The notes under the pieces were generated by a model. That model was not told the origin of the DNA, did not search any database, and worked only from the letters and a program-made list of their open reading frames with translations. DNA of 64,000 nt from Natranaerofaba carboxydovora (GTDB lineage Bacteria; Bacillota; Natranaerobiia; Natranaerobiales; Natranaerofabaceae), in NCBI RefSeq assembly GCF_022539405.1, contig NZ_CP054394.1, positions 560,501 to 624,500 on the forward strand, written 5' to 3'. The translations under genes and the position numbers were made by a program. Of the stretch, positions 27,605 to 36,168 are shown piece by piece (within the stretch, counting starts at the first letter, position 1; every line of letters begins with the position of its first letter).

Positions 27605-28456
27605 ATGAAAGATAAAAGGCGAAATCTCCAGGTGAAAACATTTAAAGAAGTTTTGGCAGAAGTTTTGGCTCCTAATGACAATTTTGGAGAGGAAAATAGC
27701 TTTAGGCTGCTAGGAAAAGATTCTAGAAAATCTCTCTTGTTTGAGCACTGGGTCAATCATTTAAGTGACAAAGGATTTTTAAGCAATGATTTTGGAGAGA
27801 TAGTGTATGAGTTAGAAGAATATATGGAAAACACGGTGAAGAAGTTGGATGAAATAAGTCTGTCCATTGCTGTTAAAGGAAAGATTAAAAAGGATGACCT
27901 AGTAAGACTTGAAGGTGTTATAGAGGCAAAAGAGTCTTCAGAATATGTCCTTGAAGGGATTAACTTTACTACCAGTTGGAGGTTAGAAAATAAGATATCA
28001 GGCGAAAAGCAGATAGAGAACACTAGAAAAGAATTGAGGGATATTTCAAGATTTTTTGCTATGCTTAAACAATTTAGAAACGGTTTAGTGAAGGCTGGGA
28101 TTGATACCTGTTACTTTGATGTCATTATAGAAAAAGTAGTGATGGAAGTAGAAAACGCGAAGCAAAATCTTGAAACATATATTGAAAGTTTATTCCCAAG
28201 GTTTATCGGAAAAGGCCATTTTGCGATGATTACTAAGGTAGTTATATTTCATGATTTGGCAAACTATTTTAGCAGATCTCTTCAAATGCTTTCTAAAGGT
28301 CAAGAAGATAAAGAGGATAGAGAGGTTACAAAATTTCTTGAAAAAATAAATGTGCTTGAAGATTTGGACCTTGATGATGTACCTAGTTATCTACCAGAAG
28401 GGCCTGATGATGAAGACTGCAGCCTGGATGACTACTATAAAACTTATGGAGTGTAA
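27605..28456 (+). CDS. Helical-family paralogue 3 (unknown function)
   Basis: 283 residues from ATG 27605, behind GGGGAGGTGG. It is the clearest relative of paralogue 5 (34026): KIKKDDLVRLEGV against KITEKDLERLEGI, LKQFRNGLVKAGID against LIQYKSGLLKVGVD, and an acidic C-terminal DLDLDDVPSYLP against VDLDLREIPAYE. The shared acidic aromatic tail may be a partner-binding segment. No known domain recognised. Confidence 0.65.
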   Translation: MKDKRRNLQVKTFKEVLAEVLAPNDNFGEENSFRLLGKDSRKSLLFEHWVNHLSDKGFLSNDFGEIVYELEEYMENTVKKLDEISLSIAVKGKIKKDDLVRLEGVIEAKESSEYVLEGINFTTSWRLENKISGEKQIENTRKELRDISRFFAMLKQFRNGLVKAGIDTCYFDVIIEKVVMEVENAKQNLETYIESLFPRFIGKGHFAMITKVVIFHDLANYFSRSLQMLSKGQEDKEDREVTKFLEKINVLEDLDLDDVPSYLPEGPDDEDCSLDDYYKTYGV

Positions 28457-28481
28457 AGTTTGATATTGGGGGTGTTCAATT

Positions 28482-29177
28482 ATGACAAGTGCATCATTTG
28501 ATGTGCGGGAAGGAAGGCTTAAAGAGAATTTGCGGATTTTTGGAAGATATTTTTTCAGTAGTCTTGCTGGTATGGATATACAAGACGAAAAAAGAGAAGA
28601 AAAATTCAAATTAAATCAAGCTAATACAAAAGAAAATTGCAACAAACTAGAAGAAATTTTGAATGAAGCAAAAGAGCAGATAACAGAGGATGTTCCTGAC
28701 CTAACGGTTTCAGAGTGTGAAGTCCTAACTAAGATCGTAACTACCTCAGAGCGTTTAGCTAAGTTTAAAAGCATTGTTGAAATTACTGGTGAAGAAAACT
28801 TGAATAAAGAAAGTATAGATAAAATCAAGGACTATTTTGTTTTGATATACGAGATTGGTGAACTTATGGATCAACTTGAAGCTGAACTTCCATTAGATGA
28901 AGAAGTGCTTTTTTTCCAGGAATGTTTAAGTGAAATTTCTGATGAACTAAAAGAATTTATTTATAGTTACAAAAAAGATGTAAAACCATTTTTACATGAA
29001 CTTTTTAAGGAAGATAAGCTTTTTGAAATTATGATCATATGTCGGCGGATTCAATTGCTTGAAAAGATGCAGAAAATTATTGATGACAACAAAGAGCAAA
29101 TGGCTGTTCCGTATGAACTTGACTTTTACCTTGGTAGGCTAGAACCCTATAGGGAAGCAGTTAAATTAAAGGTGTAA
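28482..29177 (+). CDS. Helical-family paralogue 4 (unknown function)
   Basis: 231 residues, ATG 28482 behind GGGGGTG. Predominantly charged helix; related in pattern to paralogue 2. It lies 25 bp upstream of the AAA+ gene and is therefore likely co-translated with it. No catalytic or membrane motif seen. Confidence 0.6.
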   Translation: MTSASFDVREGRLKENLRIFGRYFFSSLAGMDIQDEKREEKFKLNQANTKENCNKLEEILNEAKEQITEDVPDLTVSECEVLTKIVTTSERLAKFKSIVEITGEENLNKESIDKIKDYFVLIYEIGELMDQLEAELPLDEEVLFFQECLSEISDELKEFIYSYKKDVKPFLHELFKEDKLFEIMIICRRIQLLEKMQKIIDDNKEQMAVPYELDFYLGRLEPYREAVKLKV

Positions 29178-29202
29178 TCAAATATGAGGAGGTAGATGCT
29201 TT

Positions 29203-31074
29203 ATGCTTAACCTGGTTTCTGTAGACAAAAAGTCAAAAAGACTTAATTCGGGTGAAGTGATGACTTACCTTCCTGTACCTGAGTTAAATTATGATGAGCT
29301 AAAAAAAGATTATAAATATGCTTCACACCTTAAAGAAGTTGATCAGATAGACTTTTCTGTAGCTTCTGATGGACTTTACCTAACAGGTAAAAACATATAT
29401 GATAGCTTTAAAGCAGTAATTTACGCTATTAAAAAGATCGAAAAAGATTTTGACAAAAGAAATTCACCCATAATGATTCCTAGCAATTTGCTAGAAGAAG
29501 ATGATGAAGACGAGGACGAGGATGAATTGGAATTTGAAGAGGAAGACGAAGATGAAGAAGATGAAGATAATGAAGTGCTATCCCTTTTGTACGATAATGA
29601 TAGCTTAAAGAAAGTTCCAATTATAAATATATCAGATTTTTCATCGGCTACAAATGTTATGGGTCCACGTCCTAACGTAATAGGCAACCATGGTATGGCT
29701 TACGAAGAAAGTAAAGATAACAAAAAGCCTTACTGGTACAATGGGGAATTTCCCTTGATAATTCTTAGCAACAGCCCACCTCCCATGAGTATAATTGAGA
29801 TATTAAGAGCTGAAAATCGTTATCTTTTCTTTATTAATCCTGGTAATGTGCGGGCGCCATATTTTTGGAACAAACCTATGTTTAATAATGATATGATGTC
29901 ACAGTTTGAAAAACGACTTTACTTTGAACTTGACTTTGAGGCATGTAAACTTACAGAGCCTTCTAACAAATATTATTTGCAAGTATTAAAAGATAGTGTC
30001 AAAAAGAAAGGATATAAGCTAAGCCGTAATATTGGCCAAAACGAGCTTATTGATAATCTTAAAAACTACCGGGCCCATGAATTCAAAAGTTCTTTGGATA
30101 TCGAAAGGATGGTTTCAAAAGCAATAAAAAAGAAAACAGATACAACAAAAACCCTTAAAAAGTCAGATTTCGAAAAAGTGCTTTTAATCCATAAGGAAAT
30201 AGAAATAGAAGAAAAAGAAAAGAGAGATGTTTCAAAAGAATTGGACAACCTGGTTGGTCTAACTGAGGTTAAAGCCCAACTTGAACGCCTCGTTAAAAGG
30301 ATTAAGCATCATAAATTAAGAATGAGAAAAGGCTATACGACAGAAGATGTTCATATGTCAGCGGTATTTATGGGTAATCCTGGCACAGCAAAAACAACTG
30401 TAGCTCGCTATTTAGGTGAAAGATTGTGTGAGGAAAAGCTATTGGATAATCCAAACTTTGCTGAGTTAGGTCGAAAAGATTTGATAGGATTATATGTAGG
30501 TTGGACAGCGCCAACTGTGGCAAAGATATTTGAAGAAAATAAAGGCGGTACTATCTTTATAGATGAGGCTTACAGTTTAGTTGATGATTTAGGTGGTAAA
30601 AGTTTTGCCCAGGAAGCAATATCCGAAATAATAAGGCAGATGGAAAATAACCCTGATACATTAGTAATTTTTGCAGGTTATACTGAAAAGATGAAGGATT
30701 TTATCAAGAATGCTAATCCCGGACTTCGCTCTAGACTTACAAATGTCATTGAGTTTCCGGATTACTCCAATGAAGAGATGTTTGAGATATTTTGCTCTTT
30801 TGTAACACATGAAGATTATGTCTTAGAGGACAAAGAGAAAACAAAAGAAATTATTTTAAAGTTTTTGGATAAGATTAACAAATTAGGTTCTGAAAATCTA
30901 GGTAATGGCAGACTTATGAGAAAAACCTTCAAATCTGCTGTTGGCTTTATGTCAGAGCGAGAGGATAATGACTTGCAAACTATCAATGTATGGGACGTTC
31001 AAAATGCTGTAAAAGAAATTGAAAGAACAGAAAAGATGGTATCAGGTGAAAAAGAAGGCAAGATAGGGTTTTAA
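29203..31074 (+). CDS. SpoVK/CbbX-type AAA+ ATPase
   Basis: 623 residues behind GAGGAGG. The C-terminal ~280 residues are an AAA+ module of the CbbX/SpoVK/EccA group: LDNLVGLTEVKAQLERLV, Walker A FMGNPGTAKTTVA (~388-400), Walker B GGTIFIDEAYSLVDD, sensor 1 VIFAGYTEKM, arginine finger PGLRSRL. The N-terminal ~300 residues are of unknown fold and include an almost purely acidic stretch (~residues 97-122). This ATPase group remodels protein complexes; its likely clients are the four helical proteins encoded upstream in the same operon. It is the last gene of that operon. Confidence 0.85.
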   Translation: MLNLVSVDKKSKRLNSGEVMTYLPVPELNYDELKKDYKYASHLKEVDQIDFSVASDGLYLTGKNIYDSFKAVIYAIKKIEKDFDKRNSPIMIPSNLLEEDDEDEDEDELEFEEEDEDEEDEDNEVLSLLYDNDSLKKVPIINISDFSSATNVMGPRPNVIGNHGMAYEESKDNKKPYWYNGEFPLIILSNSPPPMSIIEILRAENRYLFFINPGNVRAPYFWNKPMFNNDMMSQFEKRLYFELDFEACKLTEPSNKYYLQVLKDSVKKKGYKLSRNIGQNELIDNLKNYRAHEFKSSLDIERMVSKAIKKKTDTTKTLKKSDFEKVLLIHKEIEIEEKEKRDVSKELDNLVGLTEVKAQLERLVKRIKHHKLRMRKGYTTEDVHMSAVFMGNPGTAKTTVARYLGERLCEEKLLDNPNFAELGRKDLIGLYVGWTAPTVAKIFEENKGGTIFIDEAYSLVDDLGGKSFAQEAISEIIRQMENNPDTLVIFAGYTEKMKDFIKNANPGLRSRLTNVIEFPDYSNEEMFEIFCSFVTHEDYVLEDKEKTKEIILKFLDKINKLGSENLGNGRLMRKTFKSAVGFMSEREDNDLQTINVWDVQNAVKEIERTEKMVSGEKEGKIGF

Positions 31075-31082
31075 GACCTACA

Positions 31083-31121
31083 GCTTACAGGCAGTTAAAG
31101 ATAATATAGCTGCCTGTAAGC
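31083..31121. repeat. 12-bp perfect inverted repeat between AAA+ and HisRS-like genes
   Basis: GCTTACAGGCAG (31083-31094) and CTGCCTGTAAGC (31110-31121) with a 15-nt loop. An A-run, not a T-run, follows on the + strand, so it does not look like a normal terminator. It may still stop or protect the operon transcript. Confidence 0.5.
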
Positions 31122-31198
31122 AAAAAAACTGATAAAGTTGTTTAGAGTGTGTTAATCCGATTAATTCATTCTTAGGAGATAAATAAAGGGGTGAAAGC

Positions 31199-32434
31199 AT
31201 GAAAATAAAAGGGGTCAGGGATTATCTAAAAGATGAGGGAGACATAAGAGATTATTTAAAAGAAGTAATTATCTCAAATTATAAAAAGTATGGTTTTAAA
31301 CCAGTGGAAACCTCGATTTTAAACAGCATGGAAGTTTTAACGAGTAAATACGGTGGAGGAGATGAAATAGCAAAGGAGATCTACAGTGTAAAAGAGCAGG
31401 GAGAAAGAGATCTGGGACTTAGGTTTGATTTGACTGTTCCCCTGATGAAGTTACTAAACCAAAACAAACAGCTCGGGAAACCATTTAAAAGATGTGAAAT
31501 TGGCAAAGTTTTTAGAAACGGTGATGTCAAGAAAGGTAGACTTAGAGAGTTTACTCAGTGTGATGCGGATATAGTAGGTACTACGGATATAACTGCTGAA
31601 GTAGAACTTATTGTTATGGTTTTGAATATTTTTAACAAGCTAGGCCTAGAGGATGTAGAATTATATTATAACAATAGGAAAGTACTAGAAGGAATCATCT
31701 TAGAAAATGGAATAGATATAGAAAAAGCAGAAGATGTGATTTTGACAATAGATAAGCTTGAGAAAATGGAAGAAGACAGTGTTCTAAAAGAGTTGCAGGG
31801 GAAAGGTGTAGAGTTAGAAACAGGGGAAAAACTTATTAAAGATCTCAAAAAGCTTAATAAAGAAGAATTAAAAGAAAAGTATAGATCTCAATTAGTACAA
31901 GAAGGTTTTGACGAAATAGAAAAAATTAAAAACTTGTTAGAAGCGCTTGGGAAAATAGGCAAGTGTAAATTTTCGGCTTCTTTAGCCAGGGGGCTAAATT
32001 TTTATGATGGCTTAATCTATGAAGCTTTTGTAAAAAATTCTCAAATCAAAAGTAGTATAGCTGCCGGAGGTAGATACAGTATTATTGGCGAATCAAAAGA
32101 AACTGCTGTTGGGATATCCATAGGCCTGGATGTTTTGGCTGAAGTATATAAAGAAAAACTCTTTAAGAAAGAAAAAAGAAACGGATATTATATAATTCCT
32201 GTGGGTGGTTATGTGGCTGAAAGCTTTAAACTAGCAGAAAGATTAAGGTATGATGGAGAAGTTGTAGAACTTGAAATGGTAAAAAGAAGTATAGGAAAAA
32301 GTTTTAAAGCTTGCGACAACAAAAAATATAGATATGCAGTTGTAATAGGCGAAGATGAAGTAAAAAACAACTATTATACCTGCAAGGATTTAGAAACCGG
32401 CGAAGAAACTAAGGAAAAGTTTGATTATTATTAA
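31199..32434 (+). CDS. Histidyl-tRNA synthetase paralogue
   Basis: 411 residues, near full length for HisRS. The class II core is visible: LRFDLTVPLMKLL, the motif 2 region CEIGKVFRNGDVKKGRLREFTQCD, the histidine-binding loop SLARGLNFYDGLIYE, and motif 3-like GISIGLDVL. The C-terminal anticodon-binding domain is present (IIPVGGYVAESFKLAERLR). The sequence type resembles the second HisRS found beside the housekeeping copy in some Firmicutes. It may make a resistant or regulatory HisRS. It is convergent with the split HipA-like genes, whose stop overlaps its stop. Confidence 0.8.
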   Translation: MKIKGVRDYLKDEGDIRDYLKEVIISNYKKYGFKPVETSILNSMEVLTSKYGGGDEIAKEIYSVKEQGERDLGLRFDLTVPLMKLLNQNKQLGKPFKRCEIGKVFRNGDVKKGRLREFTQCDADIVGTTDITAEVELIVMVLNIFNKLGLEDVELYYNNRKVLEGIILENGIDIEKAEDVILTIDKLEKMEEDSVLKELQGKGVELETGEKLIKDLKKLNKEELKEKYRSQLVQEGFDEIEKIKNLLEALGKIGKCKFSASLARGLNFYDGLIYEAFVKNSQIKSSIAAGGRYSIIGESKETAVGISIGLDVLAEVYKEKLFKKEKRNGYYIIPVGGYVAESFKLAERLRYDGEVVELEMVKRSIGKSFKACDNKKYRYAVVIGEDEVKNNYYTCKDLETGEETKEKFDYY

Positions 32435-33225
32435 ACTACTAGAGTTTCGTACTTTCTTAATTGAAACTTTAATACATTTAAAGCTCTGCATAGAGGGAAT
32501 TGACTGAGTAACTCTTCAATTAGGTCTTTATTAAACTTTAAGCCGCAATTTGATACAGCTTTAAACTGTTTTTTGAATGATGTGGAGAAAGGCTTTGATT
32601 TTACTTTATTTAATAGATGCCTGGTAGTGTAATCTATAGGGAAGCCTTTAGTATCTGATAGCAAAGACAACCCGTTATCAAAAATTGGAGCAAGGTGATA
32701 TGTTTCTAGTTCTGTATTATAGATAACGCTCAAATTATTAAAATGCCTGTCTTCGTTCAAAATAACAGCATCAAGAGCTAAAATATACTTTATGTAGGTG
32801 TCTATATCTTTTAAGCCAGTTACATCGAATATTATTTCAGATACTATCTCTATCTGTTCTTTAACGCTTTTTCTAGTTAGCAGACTATCTATATCGATTA
32901 AGTTCTCCTCAAATAACTTATAGAATGTTTTGTGTTCTTCATTTTTTCCTAAAAAATTTTCTGAGGAGCAGCCTGTGTATTTGGTTTTGTTATCTTCAAT
33001 AATATCGACAAAATTGTATCTTACGTAGTTGAAGTTACTTTTGTCAATATTAGAACAATCAAGTAATTTGGAAGCTAGTACTTCTGCAGTGTCTTCATAA
33101 CCAAAAGTATTGGCCTTTATCCAGTTATTATCTTTAAACCATTTGATTTGGTTACCTTGACACAAAACACTGCTATTTAGCCTGACTGTCCTATCTACTT
33201 TAATCTCGGATCTTGATATCATCAT
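32431..33225 (-). CDS. HipA-like kinase, catalytic half of a split pair
   Basis: 264 residues. ILNEDRHFNNLSVIYN and HLAPIFDNGLSLLS match the catalytic and metal-binding segments of HipA-like kinases. It lacks the N-terminal subdomain, which is encoded by the overlapping upstream gene at 33200-33595. This resembles the HipS/HipT split of HipBST systems, but the homology to HipT is only inferred. Its stop overlaps the HisRS-like stop by 4 bp. Confidence 0.7.
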   Translation of the reverse strand: MMISRSEIKVDRTVRLNSSVLCQGNQIKWFKDNNWIKANTFGYEDTAEVLASKLLDCSNIDKSNFNYVRYNFVDIIEDNKTKYTGCSSENFLGKNEEHKTFYKLFEENLIDIDSLLTRKSVKEQIEIVSEIIFDVTGLKDIDTYIKYILALDAVILNEDRHFNNLSVIYNTELETYHLAPIFDNGLSLLSDTKGFPIDYTTRHLLNKVKSKPFSTSFKKQFKAVSNCGLKFNKDLIEELLSQFPLCRALNVLKFQLRKYETLVV

Positions 33226-33595
33226 ACTTCAAATCCTCTCCATTGAATCGTATCCATAAATAATCATCGAATTGCAGACCGTGGGTTTTCTCTACAATTG
33301 CAAGGGGGGAATAAGTCTTTAACCCTAGATCTTCTAAAAGCTGGTGACAATTAAACCTTTCTTTTGGAAAGCATCTTGATTTTAAGAAATTATTTACCAC
33401 TTTTAACCCTCTTCTGGGATTATTAAAAGGGGTAGTCTTGGTATCTATTGAAACCGGGAAGGGCCTTTTTTCAGGTTTTGTAGTCTGATCTATATAAATA
33501 TACTTTTTGTCAGCTGACACAAAAACTTCTGCTACCACTTTGTCTTTATGCAAAACTTCAAACTTTAAATCATTATATATATCTTTTAAAGACAT
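33200..33595 (-). CDS. HipA-like N-terminal subdomain protein (HipS-like)
   Basis: 131 residues from ATG 33595, behind GAGGTGTG; a GTG at 33601 is too close to that site. Its end (EKTHGLQFDDYLWIRFNGEDLKYDDI) aligns with SKGLTLKDSYWIKPVGSNFIYDDI in the unsplit HipA-like protein at 21699, so the two are halves of the same ancestral protein. It overlaps the catalytic-half gene by 26 bp, implying coupled synthesis and likely complex formation. Divergent from dyad promoter 4. Confidence 0.65.
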   Translation of the reverse strand: MSLKDIYNDLKFEVLHKDKVVAEVFVSADKKYIYIDQTTKPEKRPFPVSIDTKTTPFNNPRRGLKVVNNFLKSRCFPKERFNCHQLLEDLGLKTYSPLAIVEKTHGLQFDDYLWIRFNGEDLKYDDIKIRD

Positions 33596-33631
33596 CTTCA
33601 CACCTCAAGTTTATATAAAAAGTATTGTAAT

Positions 33632-33666
33632 TTGGAAAAGTATTTTCCAAATAGTTATGCTATTAT
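33632..33666 (+). promoter_or_regulatory. Dyad promoter 4 (second helical-family locus)
   Basis: TTGGAAA (33632-33638), 5 bp, TTTCCAA (33644-33650), 7 bp, then TGCTATTAT (33658-33666), a close match to the extended -10 consensus. It lies between the divergent HipA-like pair and the downstream operon and could affect both. Confidence 0.75.
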
Positions 33667-33721
33667 TTTAGCAATAAAGGTAGATTTAGACAAATCCTTT
33701 TAATTTTTGGAGGTGAGATAA

Positions 33722-34036
33722 TTGGAAAAGAATATGTTCAAATTTAAAATAAATGAAAACAGTGATATATCTCCTGAGTTTGAGCCAGAAAGGCTAATCG
33801 ATTCAATCTCTAAAAGTAAAAAATCCTTTTTAGAGATCTATGGGAAAAATGATAGTTCGCTAATTGCTGTCACAGCTGTAGCGGACTATGTTTGGGCGGA
33901 CTTTTACAGGCTTTGTGGTGAAGTGCAATTTGAATGGTCTTTTTATAAAGATGACACTATCCCTGATAATCAACTACATGCTAAGCTGTCCTATCCGTTT
34001 AAGGTCTATAGGGGAGGTAGATTGGATGATAGTTAA
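33722..34036 (+). CDS. Small hypothetical protein (104 aa)
   Basis: TTG start 33722 behind TTGGAGGTGAG. Function is not recognised; no membrane or signal segment. First gene after dyad promoter 4 and overlapping the ribosome site and start of paralogue 5, so it is probably coupled to it. Confidence 0.6.
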   Translation: MEKNMFKFKINENSDISPEFEPERLIDSISKSKKSFLEIYGKNDSSLIAVTAVADYVWADFYRLCGEVQFEWSFYKDDTIPDNQLHAKLSYPFKVYRGGRLDDS

Positions 34037-34850
34037 GACAGGTGAAGTCAATAAAACATATCGTCAGGTACTTGTTGATATGTTGTCAGAAGAGTCTAAT
34101 ACTTATGCTTTTAGTACAAATGAAAAAATGTCACTTTTATTTGGCTATTTTATAGGTCAAGCAACTGAGAAAAATCTGGACTCCACTGGTAGTATGTTGT
34201 CTAATCTGGTTCGCTACATGAAAAACAATGTAAAACTGCTTGATAGCTTAAAAATATTTATTGCAAAAAAGAATAAAATTACAGAAAAGGATTTAGAAAG
34301 ACTCGAAGGCATTGAAAAATCAAAGAAAGCTGTAGAAACAATGGATAATAACTTTTGTTTGGGTGTGTTTTGTGATCTGGATAAAGAGATAAAAGACCAA
34401 GAGGAGCTTGAAAGAGCTAAGGAAAAATTAACAAACTACGCTCTAATTGTAGACAACTTGATTCAATATAAATCAGGACTATTGAAAGTTGGAGTAGATT
34501 CTATGTTTTATTATGAAATTTCAGAAGAAGAGCTGATTGAATGTTTGCTTGAAGGTATTGTAAACACAGTAGAAAACATAAAAGCTTATATAGACGAAAT
34601 TACTTCTGATTATATTAGCAAAGGATACTTTAGGGAAGTGAAAAACTTACTAATATTGTACCAATTGTCAATATTATTTGCCCGGTTTTTTGCTAGATTA
34701 ACAAAAAACCAGGATGAGGTATTTTCAATAAACCCTGATGAATGGAAAAATTTTTTGAAAATCCTTGATTTTGAAGTAGATCTTGATCTTAGAGAGATAC
34801 CGGCATATGAAGATATAGACCTGTATCATCCTGATTATTATAATTTGTAA
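34026..34850 (+). CDS. Helical-family paralogue 5 (unknown function)
   Basis: 274 residues from ATG 34026, behind GGGGAGGTAG; the open frame extends further upstream only through the overlapping gene. It is closely patterned on paralogue 3: KTYRQVLVDML at the N-terminus, KITEKDLERLEGIEKS, LIQYKSGLLKVGVD, SKGYFREVKNLLILYQL, and an acidic aromatic tail (DLREIPAYEDIDLYHPDYY). Its own operon has the same dyad promoter but no AAA+ gene, which suggests it works with the ATPase at 29203 in trans. Confidence 0.65.
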   Translation: MIVKTGEVNKTYRQVLVDMLSEESNTYAFSTNEKMSLLFGYFIGQATEKNLDSTGSMLSNLVRYMKNNVKLLDSLKIFIAKKNKITEKDLERLEGIEKSKKAVETMDNNFCLGVFCDLDKEIKDQEELERAKEKLTNYALIVDNLIQYKSGLLKVGVDSMFYYEISEEELIECLLEGIVNTVENIKAYIDEITSDYISKGYFREVKNLLILYQLSILFARFFARLTKNQDEVFSINPDEWKNFLKILDFEVDLDLREIPAYEDIDLYHPDYYNL

Positions 34851-34906
34851 AGCTGAACTTAATAGTGATTTTAAGGAAAAAAGTTTTGCGTTTAGGGGGA
34901 TGGGTT

Positions 34907-35473
34907 ATGGGAAAAAACTTGTTATGCGAGGAATGTGGGCTTGAAAAAGCGACTGATATTTCCTCTGAAGACAATAGAAGATTATGCAGCTATTGTAACA
35001 AAAGAGAACAAGTAGCAAGAAAGAGTTTTGTTAACATGAGATATCACCTACGCTTATCACTTGTTAGAGAATATCCTTTTATTAATCATTTTTATATTGA
35101 AGATGATGATAGGGAAAAATTGGTCATTCCTATCAGATGTGGAGATGGTTGGTATGAACTGATAAAAGATATGTGCGATGAAATTAAAGCCTACTTACAA
35201 GATAACCCTGAAAAAACTGAAAAATTTAAAATTGAAAACATAAGTGAAAAGTACGGGGAGTTAAGAGTGTGCTTTAGAGGCGTGGATATTGAAACAGAAA
35301 AAGAGATAGATAAAATTGTTTTATATTATGATAAACTTTCAAAAAAAATCTGTGAAGAATGTGGATGTCCAGGAGTTTTAAGAGAAAAAGAATCTGGTTG
35401 GCTTAAAACGTTGTGCAATGACTGTGTAAAAAAGAATAAGTTTAAAAAGTATATCTACATTGCTAAGGAGTGA
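34907..35473 (+). CDS. Hypothetical protein with two Cys-rich zinc-binding ends
   Basis: 188 residues, ATG 34907 behind TTAGGGGGATG. The N-terminus has LLCEECGLEKA ... RLCSYCNKRE and the C-terminus has KICEECGCPGVL ... LCNDCVKK, each pair able to bind one zinc. The middle (~40-140) is unassigned and includes CGDGWYELIKDM. Probably nucleic-acid or protein binding; function unknown. Its context is the operon of paralogue 5. Confidence 0.6.
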   Translation: MGKNLLCEECGLEKATDISSEDNRRLCSYCNKREQVARKSFVNMRYHLRLSLVREYPFINHFYIEDDDREKLVIPIRCGDGWYELIKDMCDEIKAYLQDNPEKTEKFKIENISEKYGELRVCFRGVDIETEKEIDKIVLYYDKLSKKICEECGCPGVLREKESGWLKTLCNDCVKKNKFKKYIYIAKE

Positions 35474-35480
35474 GTCTACG

Positions 35481-36149
35481 ATGTGTGGGAGTGATAAAAA
35501 GAGTATCAATAATTTTTTATATGATTTTTTAAACTTGCCGCTGGTTTTGAGCACTACATTAGAAGAATTTAGCGAAAATGATTCAAAAAAGAAAGTATAC
35601 TTTGAAAGAAACTGGAGTTATGGCTATAACAGGTCAGGTGAAAAATTAAATTTGACGTTTTATTACACTGATAAGAAAAGAATAAAGCTGCTGGAAATAC
35701 CACTTGAAAAAATATCAAATATAGAGAAGATAAAAAGCAAAAATGAGGCAAACGGGTTTAAAATAATACTAAAAGATAAAGAAAAATATTATGCAAAAAC
35801 AGCTGATAACTGCTATGTCTGCAGCGAAGTTAGATTTTATGAGCATAGATTATATAATTCTAGAGTTATTAGAGAGATTGATGAAAAACTGAATGAGCTA
35901 AAAGGATTTGAAATAGTTCTTAAAATTAAAGACAAGGTATTTGAAACTATTGATGCTAACAAATACGGAGAAGAGTGGTTTTATCTATGGGGGATTGATT
36001 ATGATTTTGGAGTGAACTTTAGTATATTTCATCCTAAAACCGATGATCATGAACATATTGAATTAGAAAATTTACAAAAGCATGAAATATTAGATGATGG
36101 GGTTAAGCTGAGCTTTAAAGATAGGGAAGTTATTATAAAATCTTATTAA
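35481..36149 (+). CDS. Hypothetical protein (222 aa)
   Basis: ATG 35481 behind TAAGGAGTG, starting just after the zinc protein ends. The composition is charged with alternating hydrophobics, suggesting mixed beta structure in the C-terminal half (repeating IVLKIKDKVFETI-like strands). No recognisable domain. Likely part of the same operon. Confidence 0.55.
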   Translation: MCGSDKKSINNFLYDFLNLPLVLSTTLEEFSENDSKKKVYFERNWSYGYNRSGEKLNLTFYYTDKKRIKLLEIPLEKISNIEKIKSKNEANGFKIILKDKEKYYAKTADNCYVCSEVRFYEHRLYNSRVIREIDEKLNELKGFEIVLKIKDKVFETIDANKYGEEWFYLWGIDYDFGVNFSIFHPKTDDHEHIELENLQKHEILDDGVKLSFKDREVIIKSY

Positions 36150-36168
36150 TGAAGGGAATTCAAATTAT

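Noticed and set aside
29421-29687. Minus-strand ORF made almost only of serine
   Set aside because: It is the antisense of the acidic Glu/Asp stretch in the AAA+ ATPase gene and has no ribosome site.
31075-31198. T-box riboswitch for the HisRS-like gene
   Set aside because: The leader is too short, and no T-box consensus or terminator/antiterminator pair is visible.
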